From the NCBI GenBank assembly GCA_963971225.1, contig OZ020268.1, positions 41,609,348 through 41,673,347 on the forward strand: a stretch of DNA of 64,000 nt. Direction: 5' to 3'. Position numbers and translations under genes: made by a program. Numbering within the stretch: the stretch's first letter is position 1; the number at the start of each line of letters is the position of its first letter. Positions 11,401 to 23,400 of this stretch are shown here, piece after piece. The notes beneath the pieces were generated by a model. It saw only the letters and a program-made list of their open reading frames with translations. It had not been told where the DNA came from and made no database searches. The stretch comes from Melieria omissa (Eukaryota; Arthropoda; Insecta; Diptera; Ulidiidae).

Positions 11401-14400
11401 TGTACTATTTACAGATATGGAACACGCACAGCGGATGGGGTTGCAGAATAGAAGCAGAATTCTTCCATGTATCGAGCGCTGAAGGGCGTTGAGATTGGAG
11501 GGACAAATCTTTTTTGTGCTTTGATGGATATGTTTTTTGTATGAAGTGTTTCAAATCCATTGCAAAAGTTAGTTGAAGAAATAAACCTCGCTTCATATAT
11601 AACTTCAAATTGCCATCTGAAAGTGGCTGCGAGCAAGTGAAGAGGATTCTTTTAACGATTTGTGGTATTGTTGCAAAACGAGATTCGAATTCCCGGGTTA
11701 GTGTTCATCAACATGAATACTTGAAGCTGTTAAAAATCGGTTAGGGAGTAACAAGGGATCTCATCTACGTGGGCAGTCCGATAAGTACTTAGCCCACCGC
11801 CCGATGGTGCCACTATCGTAAGAGAAATTTACTATCGTGTAGTACATCCTCGAAGACGGCTACTGTCAAAATTTCAGCCATATTGGATTTGTAGTTTTGT
11901 TTTGACCGCGTGTGGCAACGAACGTGTCCGCGGATTTTAGAAAAATGAAAAAAGAGCAATATCGGTCGGTGTTTCGCCAAATTGGTCGCATTAGGCTACG
12001 AACAGCTGCCTCATCCACCGTATTCTCCAGATTTGGCCCCGTGTGACTTCTTTTTGTTTCCAAACTTGAAAAAGTCACTCGCCGGGCAGAAATTTGAGTC
12101 GAATGAGGAGGTTATCGCCGCCACGGAGGCCTCCAGAAAACGTATTTTTCAGACGGGTTAAAGAAGTTGGAGCATCGCTGGTTCAAGTGTATCGAGTTGA
12201 AAGGAGACTACGTTTAAAAATAAATCGACACTTTTCCAAAATTTTCGTTTTTCTTTTGTAGGCTAAGTACTTATCGGACCACCCACGTACTAAGTAGATA
12301 GATGTGTATGTATGTAGGTTCTTTCCCACATTAGACCGAGAGCTACAATACACCGACGTTACAAAATTTTAAAAAACTTAAAAAAACTTCAACTTGGGTT
12401 TAGAGGAGTGAATCTTTAGAGTTGATCTGCAACTTAATAGTCGATAGTCTATATAATTGTAATTACGAATTTTAGTAATTTTTTTTCATAAAGTTTCTAG
12501 GTATTAGATGAATTTTCTTATATAGGAGATTGACGATTTTATGTGAAAAGGAATCATTATGATGGACTAATTTAGGTCATGAACAGACATACAGCGTCTC
12601 TGGAGATCATCAGTAGTGTTTTAAACATCAATTTTGTTTACATTCAGTTAGATATTTTTGGATTTACATAAAACTGAAATGCTGAGAGGTGTGAAAGGGA
12701 GCCACATAACTCATAATTAGATCTTTAAGTGTGTTCCGAACATAAATAATTCTGCAAATAAAACAATAATCTCACAACAGATCTAACAGTTAAAATTAAT
12801 TGCCAACTTAGAGAACAATCAGCCAGTCAATCACCATAAATCGAAGAAGCCAATAAAAACGACCGCAGAAAGGTAGTCAATCTGGCAGCAATGGCTGCAG
12901 ATGTGTGCGGCTGTAGCGGCAATTCGCCTTTCATTTGTGATTTTTGTCTATTTTGTTGGCGCTACGCTGCATGCTTGAAGCTAACCGGTATGTGAAGTCT
13001 GGCAAAAAAGGAAAACCTCTCACGCAGCCACGTACATGTGTGTGTGTGTGTGTGCGCACGTAATCGACGGTCCATTGTATTGGACGGAGGCAAAAAAGAG
13101 GTTAAGGCAACGTACTTACCAGTCAGTCAGCCAGCCGAGGAAGTCGCGAACACGCACAGCGTCATCTTCGCTCGGAGCACGGAACTCGTTTCAGTGCTCT
13201 GCCGTTGGACTTTGAAGATAGTGAACGGCAAGCGACAAAAATATTATAGTCAGCAACAACAAACATAGAAAATAGTCAATGTGCGCTCGCTTAGTGCAGC
13301 GACACACATGCAGCGTGGGCATGGCGTGTTGCATGCCACAGCCGCAGTCGCAGTCACCTTTGCGGACCACTCGTCTGAATCACATACAAGCAAACAAACT
13401 TTTTTGAAATACGCCCAAATGGCTCTGCACATGGCGAACATTTTTATGCCCACTTGATTCGCCCATAACTATGAATGTGTGTTTGGGTGTAAATAGTTGT
13501 AGTTGGTTGTCTGTTGGCTAGTTTGGCTGACTGTGCGGTCATCTGTGTTTGGGTGCGAGCTTTGGCTTTGTCTCACAAATTATAAGCACGTGAGGCTTTA
13601 CGATTATTTATTTTCACTCGATTACCTCTTAGCCGACTTAGTGCGAGTATTGTTGAATTGTTGTATTTACGCAGCTGTTTTCAGAGTTTGGTCTTTGGTT
13701 TCAATAAGTTGAGCTGTGAAATGGCTGTCAAGTTTACAGTGACATTAGCCTCTTTGAAGGTGATATATAACTATTTAGTAAAACGCAATAATTGGTTGCT
13801 GAGTGTGTCGAAAAAATATAGTGAATTTTCTCAATTTAACATCTGTCTTTAACAATGTTGATATCTGCACCAAAGCAACCTGTATGCTCAGTCTAGCAGG
13901 AACCCTGGACTGGATCAAGTCCTATGTCAACAACCTACATAGAGATCGTTGGTCTAGCTTGGGAAGTTGTAAGATTGCCAAGAGTTTTGTGAAAAGCCCA
14001 AACAGGAAAGCAAGGAATTTCCTCCAGGATCTGAGAAGGAAAGACCTCCGACGAATGGTCGGGTTAATCACAGGACACAATCCATGGGGGCGACATATGG
14101 CCAACATGGGCATCGAAGATCCGACTTGCGTGTCTTGCCTGGAGGAGGTAGATGGTACAGAGCACTTTCTCTATACATGTCCGGCATTCTCTAGAACGAG
14201 ATTGCGCATGCTGGGTTCAGATGTTATGAGAATGAAGTTCATTCTCTCGCCCTGTGTGATCTCCTCAGATTCATTAATGAGTCCGGGAAATATGCACAGG
14301 CGAATCCATAACTCCCTCTCCCCTTCCACCCACTTTCTTTTTTCTTTTCCCATTCCCATTTCCTCTACCAACCTTTTTCCTGAGCCTTAAGTACAATGGG

Positions 14401-17400
14401 CTATAGAGCCTGAGTGCTTGGGGTAATGACCTCCCTTAGGCTATTTTCTCGGCTCCCCTTCACATCCATCCATCCAACCTGTATGCTAGACATTTTGTTC
14501 GAACAATAAACGTTCTAATTGTTCACTTATAAGCAGGAACATACCAACAACATAAGAAGTCAAGAAGAAGAAGTACCCAAGGGCTAAGATAATTAAAGGA
14601 TGTCCCATGAATGTTAACTTTAAAGTAACTAAAATGAATTTTAACTCTAAATCTCTACTCCAGGCATGTAACTTTTCCACTGAAGACACTGTAGACTAGT
14701 AACAGTCACTGTAGAGTGAATTTCTATATGTTCAACATGGAACTAGGTTTGGGTATTGTCTGTAGATGTAGAGCGACAAATCTGTAAAGCTTTAATACAC
14801 AAAAGATCCAACTTGGACAAGAGCCAACTCTCTCAACTTGATTTCTCAATATTTATAAATGTAAAGCACACTTTGTTCTGACAAAGGTTTTATAGATGAG
14901 ATTTTCTTCAGAGGATCTCAATAGATCAACAGCCTTTTATAAATCGAATGCAATCTAATTGACTTATCAAAAAGAAGGAAACGTTTTATGAGCCTTGTAA
15001 TATCTCCCGACTAACTGGACCAGCCTACAATATGAAAGGGTCAACCAGCTTCCTAACCTCAGCCGTCACTCAATAAGCACAACGGACTCGGTGCTCGCGG
15101 GTCACTGTCTTAAGACTGGGAATGCATTTCAACGACTTCTGTCGTGGGTGCAGCTCCGAAGAGGCGACTGATCTCCACCTGTTTTGTCAATGTTCCTCAT
15201 AAGCCAGAACAAGGTATAAGTTTCTCGACTCAGCTAGTCTAACCGAACCTCTGAATATCAGGAATATAGCCAGGTTCATAATGGAATTCTTGGTTCTCAG
15301 CGCTGTAAGGGGCAGTCGCGCTGTGGTATCACAATGAACCATAATTTGTGCTTAAGTGAGCTTTTCATGTAGAAGGCTACCACTCCAACCTAACCTAATC
15401 TAGTTGACTTAAGTATTGCCAGAGAGACATAGATACAATTGGAATAACCAGAAACCATAAAAGTGCACTTAAGTATCGGTTTGGAAAAGTATTAGTTGAG
15501 AGTTTGTTGGCTTCGCCCTAACTTTGAGTATATTCCTTCCTTAAATTTCATCAACATAAAAGTATACTTTTCGATTGTAGTCATATACCATATACCAATT
15601 TATACATATATACAATTTGCCATACTAAATAAGTGCTTTGGACTTTCCTCTTTGTCAGTATTTGGAAAAGGGCTCAATTAGAATTATCTATGTACGAAAA
15701 ATATTCATATTCATATCATTCACATTAGTGTCATTAGTATGCTGCACTGGCCAGCGGCTGTAATTGAAATGTGATCGCTATGGTATAAAGAATTAATAGA
15801 AATTTTATAGGTAAATGTTTGCTGTGTAAAAGTCAGAAAATGTGTTAGAGGTGTCAGAAGGGGTGCTTTTAGTTGACAACTTATTGAAAGGGAGTTAATG
15901 AACTCTGTGGATTTTAAGTATTAAAAAAATGACTAGTTTTTTGGTGTTGAATCAATTGTTCAGGTAAACAAGTCAACATTTGAGTGTTTTAGTGATACAA
16001 TCAGATGCAAACTGCTCAGGTTGAGTTTTTAATATCCATTGGGCAGGGAAGCTAATTACATTATTTGCATTTTTTAATCTGGTTGTGTTTTAATTTACAT
16101 TTTTCTTCAGTTCTAGTCAAATTCACTAACCAATTCAATGAAATAGCCAATCATAAAAGCTTGAAAAAGATTTGTGTATCGTTCGTTGCAGCAATGTTTA
16201 TGCCAAAAAATACTAAATAAATAAATAAAAAAAATGAAAACATTTTATGTTTATGTTGTTGTGTGTCGGGTTGTTTTTGTCTTTCAAAACAATCCAATTC
16301 GGGCCGATTGTTTACGAGCAATAAACCGCGGCGCTTGTGTGGAGGGTGTGTTTGTTTATGGTTTCGGGCGCTGCGGTGACTGCGGTGGAGCCGCATCGAG
16401 TGTGCAGCCGAAAACGGATCGCTGATTATTCTAACGCGCAATGTTTACATACTTTTTAAAGTTGATTCGTCTTGACGCGCTCGTGAAGGCGAAACCCGCA
16501 TTGACCAGCTACGTACTCCAATGGTTTGTGAGCGCCTCGTTTCGAACCGGGCCGGTGAAAATGAAAGGCGTGCATGGCACTTACGAGCGATTGTGTGCAC
16601 AAGTATGAAACACATAAGTACTCATGTGTGTGTGTGTGTAGTTGGAGTCGCAGCATAGGCAGCGTCACTTCGATTGCTTGTTCTGAACGAAATGTTCCGG
16701 GCGCCCTTATCGCCGCCGCGCCTAATTATAGCGTGTGATAATGGGACGAGGGCGAGCGGGGGCGGCGGCAGAGCGGCCGAGGCGACATATGTGGGGTAAC
16801 ATGGCGCTGGCGTCGTGTGCTGATAGCAGCGCAGAACATCATCGGCACGCATGCCAATAAAATGAAATTCCTGCGACTGTGTTTTGCATGCTGTGCTGAG
16901 CCGAGCTGCGCGGTGCGCTGATAAGCAACGATTCGTAAGAGTAAACAGCCGCAAGCTGATAAATGGAATTTGAGCAGCTCCCCAAACTCCAAGACGGCAG
17001 ACACCAGACACCAGGCACCAGACGTGCGGAGCGATAATGCGCGACGCCGCCGCTAATCAGTAGCCTTGTTCTTTTCGCTCGAAGCCGTGTTTCTGTTTGC
17101 CTTCGCACATCGTCCGTGTCGCCGCTGCGTGTAGTATGTACGTCGCCTATCTTATCGGCGAGTGGCTGCTGCGCACACGGGCGGCGTTTGACTGATAGTG
17201 GCTATCAGCTATCAGTGGCCGAGCGCACGACGCTGATAGCACAGCCAATAATTTTCATTAAAACCATCAACGCTTCGTTTGTTGCGATTGTTGATTTTTT
17301 CTGCGCGCATTGCCTCTCGCCGCGCCCGTTATTTGCACAGCTTTATTGGCCATTGTCAGGCGGTTGCACCGCTGAGGGCGCTTATCATATCTTATCAGCG

Positions 17401-20400
17401 TACGTACGTACTGCTGTTCATTTTCATAATTTCAATAATAGTTTTCTCTTATTATTTGTGTGCGCTTTTGTTTTTGCCAGCCAGTTGTTTATTTGCTGCT
17501 CGGTGCGATTTTCGCTGTTCGGCGCTTATCAGCACTGATTTCATTAGCGGCAGCAGCGGCGCATACATACATACATACATACATACATACATACACATAG
17601 TGCGTTATCGGCTTGCACGGCGGCAGCAACAAATGTGCGAATTGTTTGCAAGACTGCACAAGACGACGGACTGTTTGTTCGGCGCACTGTGTGCAATGCG
17701 AAAATTTTGCGGAATTTGAATGAATGAAAACAATTATTTATGGCCGGGTGTTGTTTGTTTCGATTCGCAGAAAGACTGCACTTCAGTTGTATTCCACGTA
17801 AAGCAAATATTGTGGGCTCTGTGTAAGAGTTGAGATCTTTTGCGCAGCCAAATGAGTATCCGGATCAAGAAAATCGAGAGGAATCGTGATGATACGACAC
17901 GAATCCTTTATCAGCTATTCGAATTTAAAACTTATTTCACATACTTTTGTATGATTTCAAGTAGTAGCGAAGTAGTTTTCGATGATACGACACAAGTTCA
18001 TCCGTTTTTTTTATGAGATATTCAAATTTCAGTATATTTCACATATTTTAATGTAACTTCAAATATTATCGAAGTACCTAGTCAAACTCAAAACCTTATT
18101 GCTTTACTATCATGTAATGAAAACAACAATTTACAAATTTAATACTTTAAAGTCGGCCTCGATAGCTCAGCGGGTAGCGCGCTGGCTTCTCATACCGAGC
18201 GCCCCGGGTTCGATTCCTGGCTTGGGCTGGAAAAAACACTCATCTACTTCTATCGCTATCCACTTAAAGGGAATGAGAATCGCACAAGTGCGCTCTTGGC
18301 AGGTAATGGTAAAACCTCCAAGTGTGAACGAAAACTGCCAATCGCCGTTCGGATTCGGCGTTAAACTGTAGGTCCCCTCCCTCCCTTTCCCCATCCGTTT
18401 GAAATGTGTGTTGTATCACATGTGAAAACAGTGTTGCATACACATTTCAATCGGGTGGAATTTGTGGTATCACAACAGGCGCATATAGGCCTAAGTGTGT
18501 CTCATACAGAGGCAGCCACTACAACCAACCAACCAACCAACCAACCAAAGATTAAAAGATCCTTTTAGAAAAAATTTTTTGTTTCTTGCTTTGCATATTC
18601 CATCTATATAATAATTCTTTTGGCTAACTTAGCTCTTGAGCTAAAACTTGTCTTGGCTTATATCCAAATCATTGAGATCAAAGAGAAACATCAGGCAAAT
18701 CTCGCATCAGGCAGATCTCTCTCTCTCTCTCTCATCAGCAGATCTCAAAGGACCCAGTGTACTTTTTCTTATCTCATCTCAAATACTTGAAGCACTGAAG
18801 CAATGATACGTAAACTGAACAATAAGAAAACATGTTATTGGTTGAAACTAAATTATTGTATCATTCAGATTACGAACGAAATGATGAAGAATCTAAATCT
18901 TGAAAAGTAAAGTGTAGATTAAATTCGATGGAAGTTGATTCTTTGACATATCATGCAATTTCAATAAGATAAACATTAGAGTTCTTCGATAAAAATTAAT
19001 GTCTCAATAAAGAAAGTTTGAGGCGTTTTGAGGATTTTGTTATTCCATTACCAAAAATCAAACAACTGAAACCCACATTTCCGGAAACAACTATTGCCAA
19101 ATAGCTCCTTACTTACGTTCGCATACATGAACCCATTTTCAAACTATTTAGATAGACCCGGTGGTTCCCTTGGGTCAAAATATTAGCTTTTCCCACATGT
19201 GTGTTATTTCTAATAAAACAAATTTGTTCTGTAGCCCATTTTTAGATATTGAGTGTTTCTTAAATTAATGTTATTGCTAAATCACAGTGCAGATAATCAT
19301 TTATTGAGCACCAGAGACTCCATCTCCATCTCTGTCTCATCGAATTTGCAGTCGACACTTATCTGGTCGAATTTGAATAACAGCCACTTCCTCGCTTATC
19401 GCTGGCGCAAACGCAGCTTAAACGGTATCAAAGCAGACCGTTATCTTATCGGGCCGCACAAAGCCTTCAGATTATCGATGGGTGGTAAAAAAAGCACACG
19501 CCAGTGCGGCACTTAATTATCAGTGAACGCGCAAGTTGAACTTATCGGCGATAAGTCGGTGATAACACAATCGATATCGTTGTCGCATTAGGAGTCACAA
19601 TTGTGTGATCAATGAGGGCGTAGTTATGTATTTTGTGACTTTGATTCATCAATCGGTCCGAGCCGATGTCGTACGACTTGTATGAAAAATACTAAACATA
19701 CTTGGCACACAAACTATATTTAGCACTATTTATGATTTTCGTGCATTAGCTACGCGCTTGGCGCTGTCATCAAGGCCCACTTATCATCGATAAGGTGAAT
19801 AAAATATCAATTATATTTGTATTCAATTTAATGCAGTGGAAAATTAATGACCGATAAGGGTTATCTAACTTTGATAATGCATTGATACACGTTTTCGTGT
19901 GATATGGTGCGATTATAATTTGTGACTTGCACTTCTGTGATAACGAGGCGATACAACATATGATTTCTAAGCGCCGTGCCCGTTGTATACGATTTATAGG
20001 AAAATACTTGATATAGTTAGATAACGTGTGTATTTTGCATATAGCCCTGACTGACTGCTGGAACTTGCTAATTGATAAAATAAAGTCTGCCTAAAAGCAA
20101 CATGGAAATGGATTTGGTATTTAGACAGCTGCTCGTCTTGCTAATGTTTCTCCTAAATAAATATTATTTATACGCAATAAAAGCAAGCGATAGTAAGTAT
20201 TTCACTTGGTCTGGGCGATTTGTGTGAACACCCTACACTGTAGTCGCATCGACTCTAATCACATCAAATACAAAATAATATTCGCTTTTAAAAGTTAACA
20301 AAGAAATTCATGATGCAAAATGTGAGTGAAGTTTTCAGTTTTAAATATTCATAAATTGTGTTTTTATATTTATTTTTTTAATTAAAATATTCTTGCTTTT

Positions 20401-23400
20401 AGTAAAATTCCCATTCCGTACGTCGATTTCCATGTCCTTAACCTCTGAATTGTTTGGAGAAGAAATTAAGTGCCTCAGTTATTATTTCCCCTGGATCTTA
20501 AAGTTCAAGAGGAGGCGATGAAAGCGACATGTCGGCTGTATTCCTATGGATACTGGCATGACAACAAGGGCTCGGGTCATAGAGAAATCTTCAAGAGGTT
20601 GTCAGTGCAATATCCGTTGCTGCTGGCCCCTAAGGATTGCCTAATACCCGTAGTATCCTTTAGGAGAAACTTTGAAGTGAGGTTCCCAACGCGCGGCCAG
20701 TGAGACAACCCAGAGCCCATGCTAGGGGATCTGACGGATATTTTCTGCACTGATGGATCCAAGACCGTTAAAGGTACTGGAGCTGGATGGCACCTCGAAG
20801 GAAGTGTCAGATGCTACTACTCACTGGGTGGGCTGACTACCGTCTTTCAGACGGAAATCTTCGCCATTCTGAAAGTAGCGGAATGGATAATCGGGAGGAA
20901 ATGGTGCGGGAAACATAAAGGAGTCTGTAGTGACAGTCAAGCTGCACTTAAGGCCCTGGAGAGCGCGCGTGTTACCTCTAAGATTGTCCAAGAATGTAAG
21001 ATGAAATTAATTAATTAAATTCAGTCGCGAGACGTAATAAGCTCCAACTTATCTGGGTTCCGGGACACTGCGGTGTTCTAGGTAATGAAACTGCCGATGA
21101 ACTGGCTAACTGTGGATCAGGGTGCACACCCATGGGACCAGAACCAATAATCGGCACCAGTCTAGCAGGAACCCTGGACTGGATCAAGTCCTATGCCAAC
21201 AACCTACATAGAGAACGTTGGTCTAGCTTGGGAAGCTGTAAGACTGCCAAGTGTTTTGTGAAAAGCCCGAACAGGAAAGCAGGGAATTTTCTCCAGGATC
21301 TGAGAAGGAAAGACCTCCGACGAATGGTCGGGTTAATCACAGGACACAATCCAAGGGGGCGACATATGGCCAACATGGACATCTTTGAAGGTCCGACTTG
21401 CATGTCTTGCCTGGAGGAGGTAGATAGTACAGAGCACTTTATCTGTACATGTCCGGCCTTCTCTAGAACGAGATTGCGCACGCTGTTAATTCTCTCGCCC
21501 TGTGTGATCTCCTCAGATTCATTAATGAATCCGGGAAATATGCACAGGAGAATCCATAACTCCCTCTCCCCTTCCACCCACTTTCTCTTTTTCTTTTCCC
21601 ATTCCCATTTCCTCTATCAACCGTTTTCCTGAGCCTTAAGTACAATGGGCTATAGAGCCTGAGTGCTTGGGGTAATGACCTCCCTTAGGTTATTTCCTCG
21701 ACTCCCCTTCACATCCATCCATCCATCCAAGTGCCTCAGTGGTTAATGTGTTAGATTCTTGTGATGTAAAGTCAAGCGGTTATCGATTCAGCCAACATCA
21801 GATAAAGTACACTTTGTGTTCTTAGACAATATTTGACTCCTTCCTAATCGACTTTCTTCGTCTTCCCAGACAATCTTCAATTCTCCCGTCGTCTTCTTAT
21901 ACCTGTACTTTAAGGTAAAGTTGAGGTTAGGCTTTAGTACAAGTTTACTTACTAAAAAATTTAAACAAATATATCAACTTAATTTCTAAACTGGCCATAA
22001 CCAATTACTGGGTTGCGGTCTGCCGCAAATGTTTTCTCTGAGCGCCTTCTCCAGTTGGTCACACCAAGAGATGTTAGGAATGATAGGAGATAATGGAGAC
22101 ACGGCCTCCCTGTTCGTCGGAGCTTAATCGCGCATACGGAAGACATGGCCAAGCCATTGATGTTGATGTCTACAAACAGCTCATACAGCTCTTGTATGAA
22201 ATATATATACACGTCTAGGAAACTGAAATGTATCTCCATATACATCCCAGCCATCCGCTGGCCAGACATGACTGCATCATTTCTATATTTTACAGTTTTC
22301 GCCATCGGCAACGCCTCCTTTTAGCCGCAAGCCACATTTATATTTACCAATGCCACCCGGTAACCTCGGCTGTGCGTGAAAATCAATAATGAAATAGAAA
22401 TACTGTATCTATCACCCAGGTGCACCACCGGGAATGAGTGCGGTTTGTGTCCGCTCGCATGGGGTACGAGCCACGTGCAATAACCCTGACCTGATTTCTT
22501 GCTGACCAGATAAAGAGCGCAACAATTTCTTATCATAACGGCCTTGGAGCTGCTGTTCTCTCTCATTGCGCGGCATTTCTAGATAATTTTAACAATGTTT
22601 GCCTTTTCGAAAAATTACGAAATTTAATTGCAGACCTCTTTATGCGAATCGAATGAATTGCAACCATGCAGCAATCATTTCTGTGGAATATTTCAGTCCG
22701 AGGCTTTTTTAAAAAATCGCTTTTATCACACCAGACACGTGATAAATATATAGTAAAAAAATCGTTATCAATTGCAGGGCTACGGTAATGTGTGGCTATT
22801 AGTAATTTAGTATGGTTGAATTTAAATATTGTTACTATCGTTGCTAGTGCTGTTGTTGTTGGTTTTTTTTGCAAAGCGATGTGAGGCATACGTAAAGAGA
22901 TGTCATGAAAATTTCGTATTCAAACCGAGTGCGCCAACACATCCAGCCGGCCATTCGTACATCCACGCAGCCGTCCACCCGTCCAGCCGTCCGTTCGTGC
23001 GCCCCGCCACACGCCAGTTCGCCTGCTCCATAGCAATCAGCGACGTTGTGCGCGCATGTGACTCGAATTTGTAATGTACACAAGCCCACTGTGCGGGGCG
23101 CAGACGTTGCCTGGTGGAAACAGAAAGCTATATATTCACGATGCATGCATGCCATATCTATAGATACGAATTGTGGCCGCTCGGTGCGTGTACAGCAAGT
23201 ACGTACATATGTGTGTGTGTGTGTTTGTGTGTGTGTATACATTGCGCTGGTATACATTAGCAATTAGTATTATAAACAAATAATTTCTATAAATATCACG
23301 ATCGACCGACAACGTACGAACGCGGAGTTTAAATTGAATTTACACGCTCCCACACACACACACACACACACACGCGCATACGCCCACCTATACAAGCGCA

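Noticed and set aside
12891..12995. Short Cys-rich frame starting [11 protein letters not shown] near a GTATGT donor
   Set aside because: Only 35 codons, no in-phase partner exon, and no upstream signal.
18155..18232. A tRNA gene in the + strand
   Set aside because: A and B boxes are present but the anticodon stem is imperfect, and the unit continues into a body repeated at 26152-26548. It is a SINE head.
21979..22311. 110-codon minus-strand frame ending VIGYGQFRN
   Set aside because: Looks moderately protein-like but matches no family I know and has no context. A genome-wide repeat search would decide.
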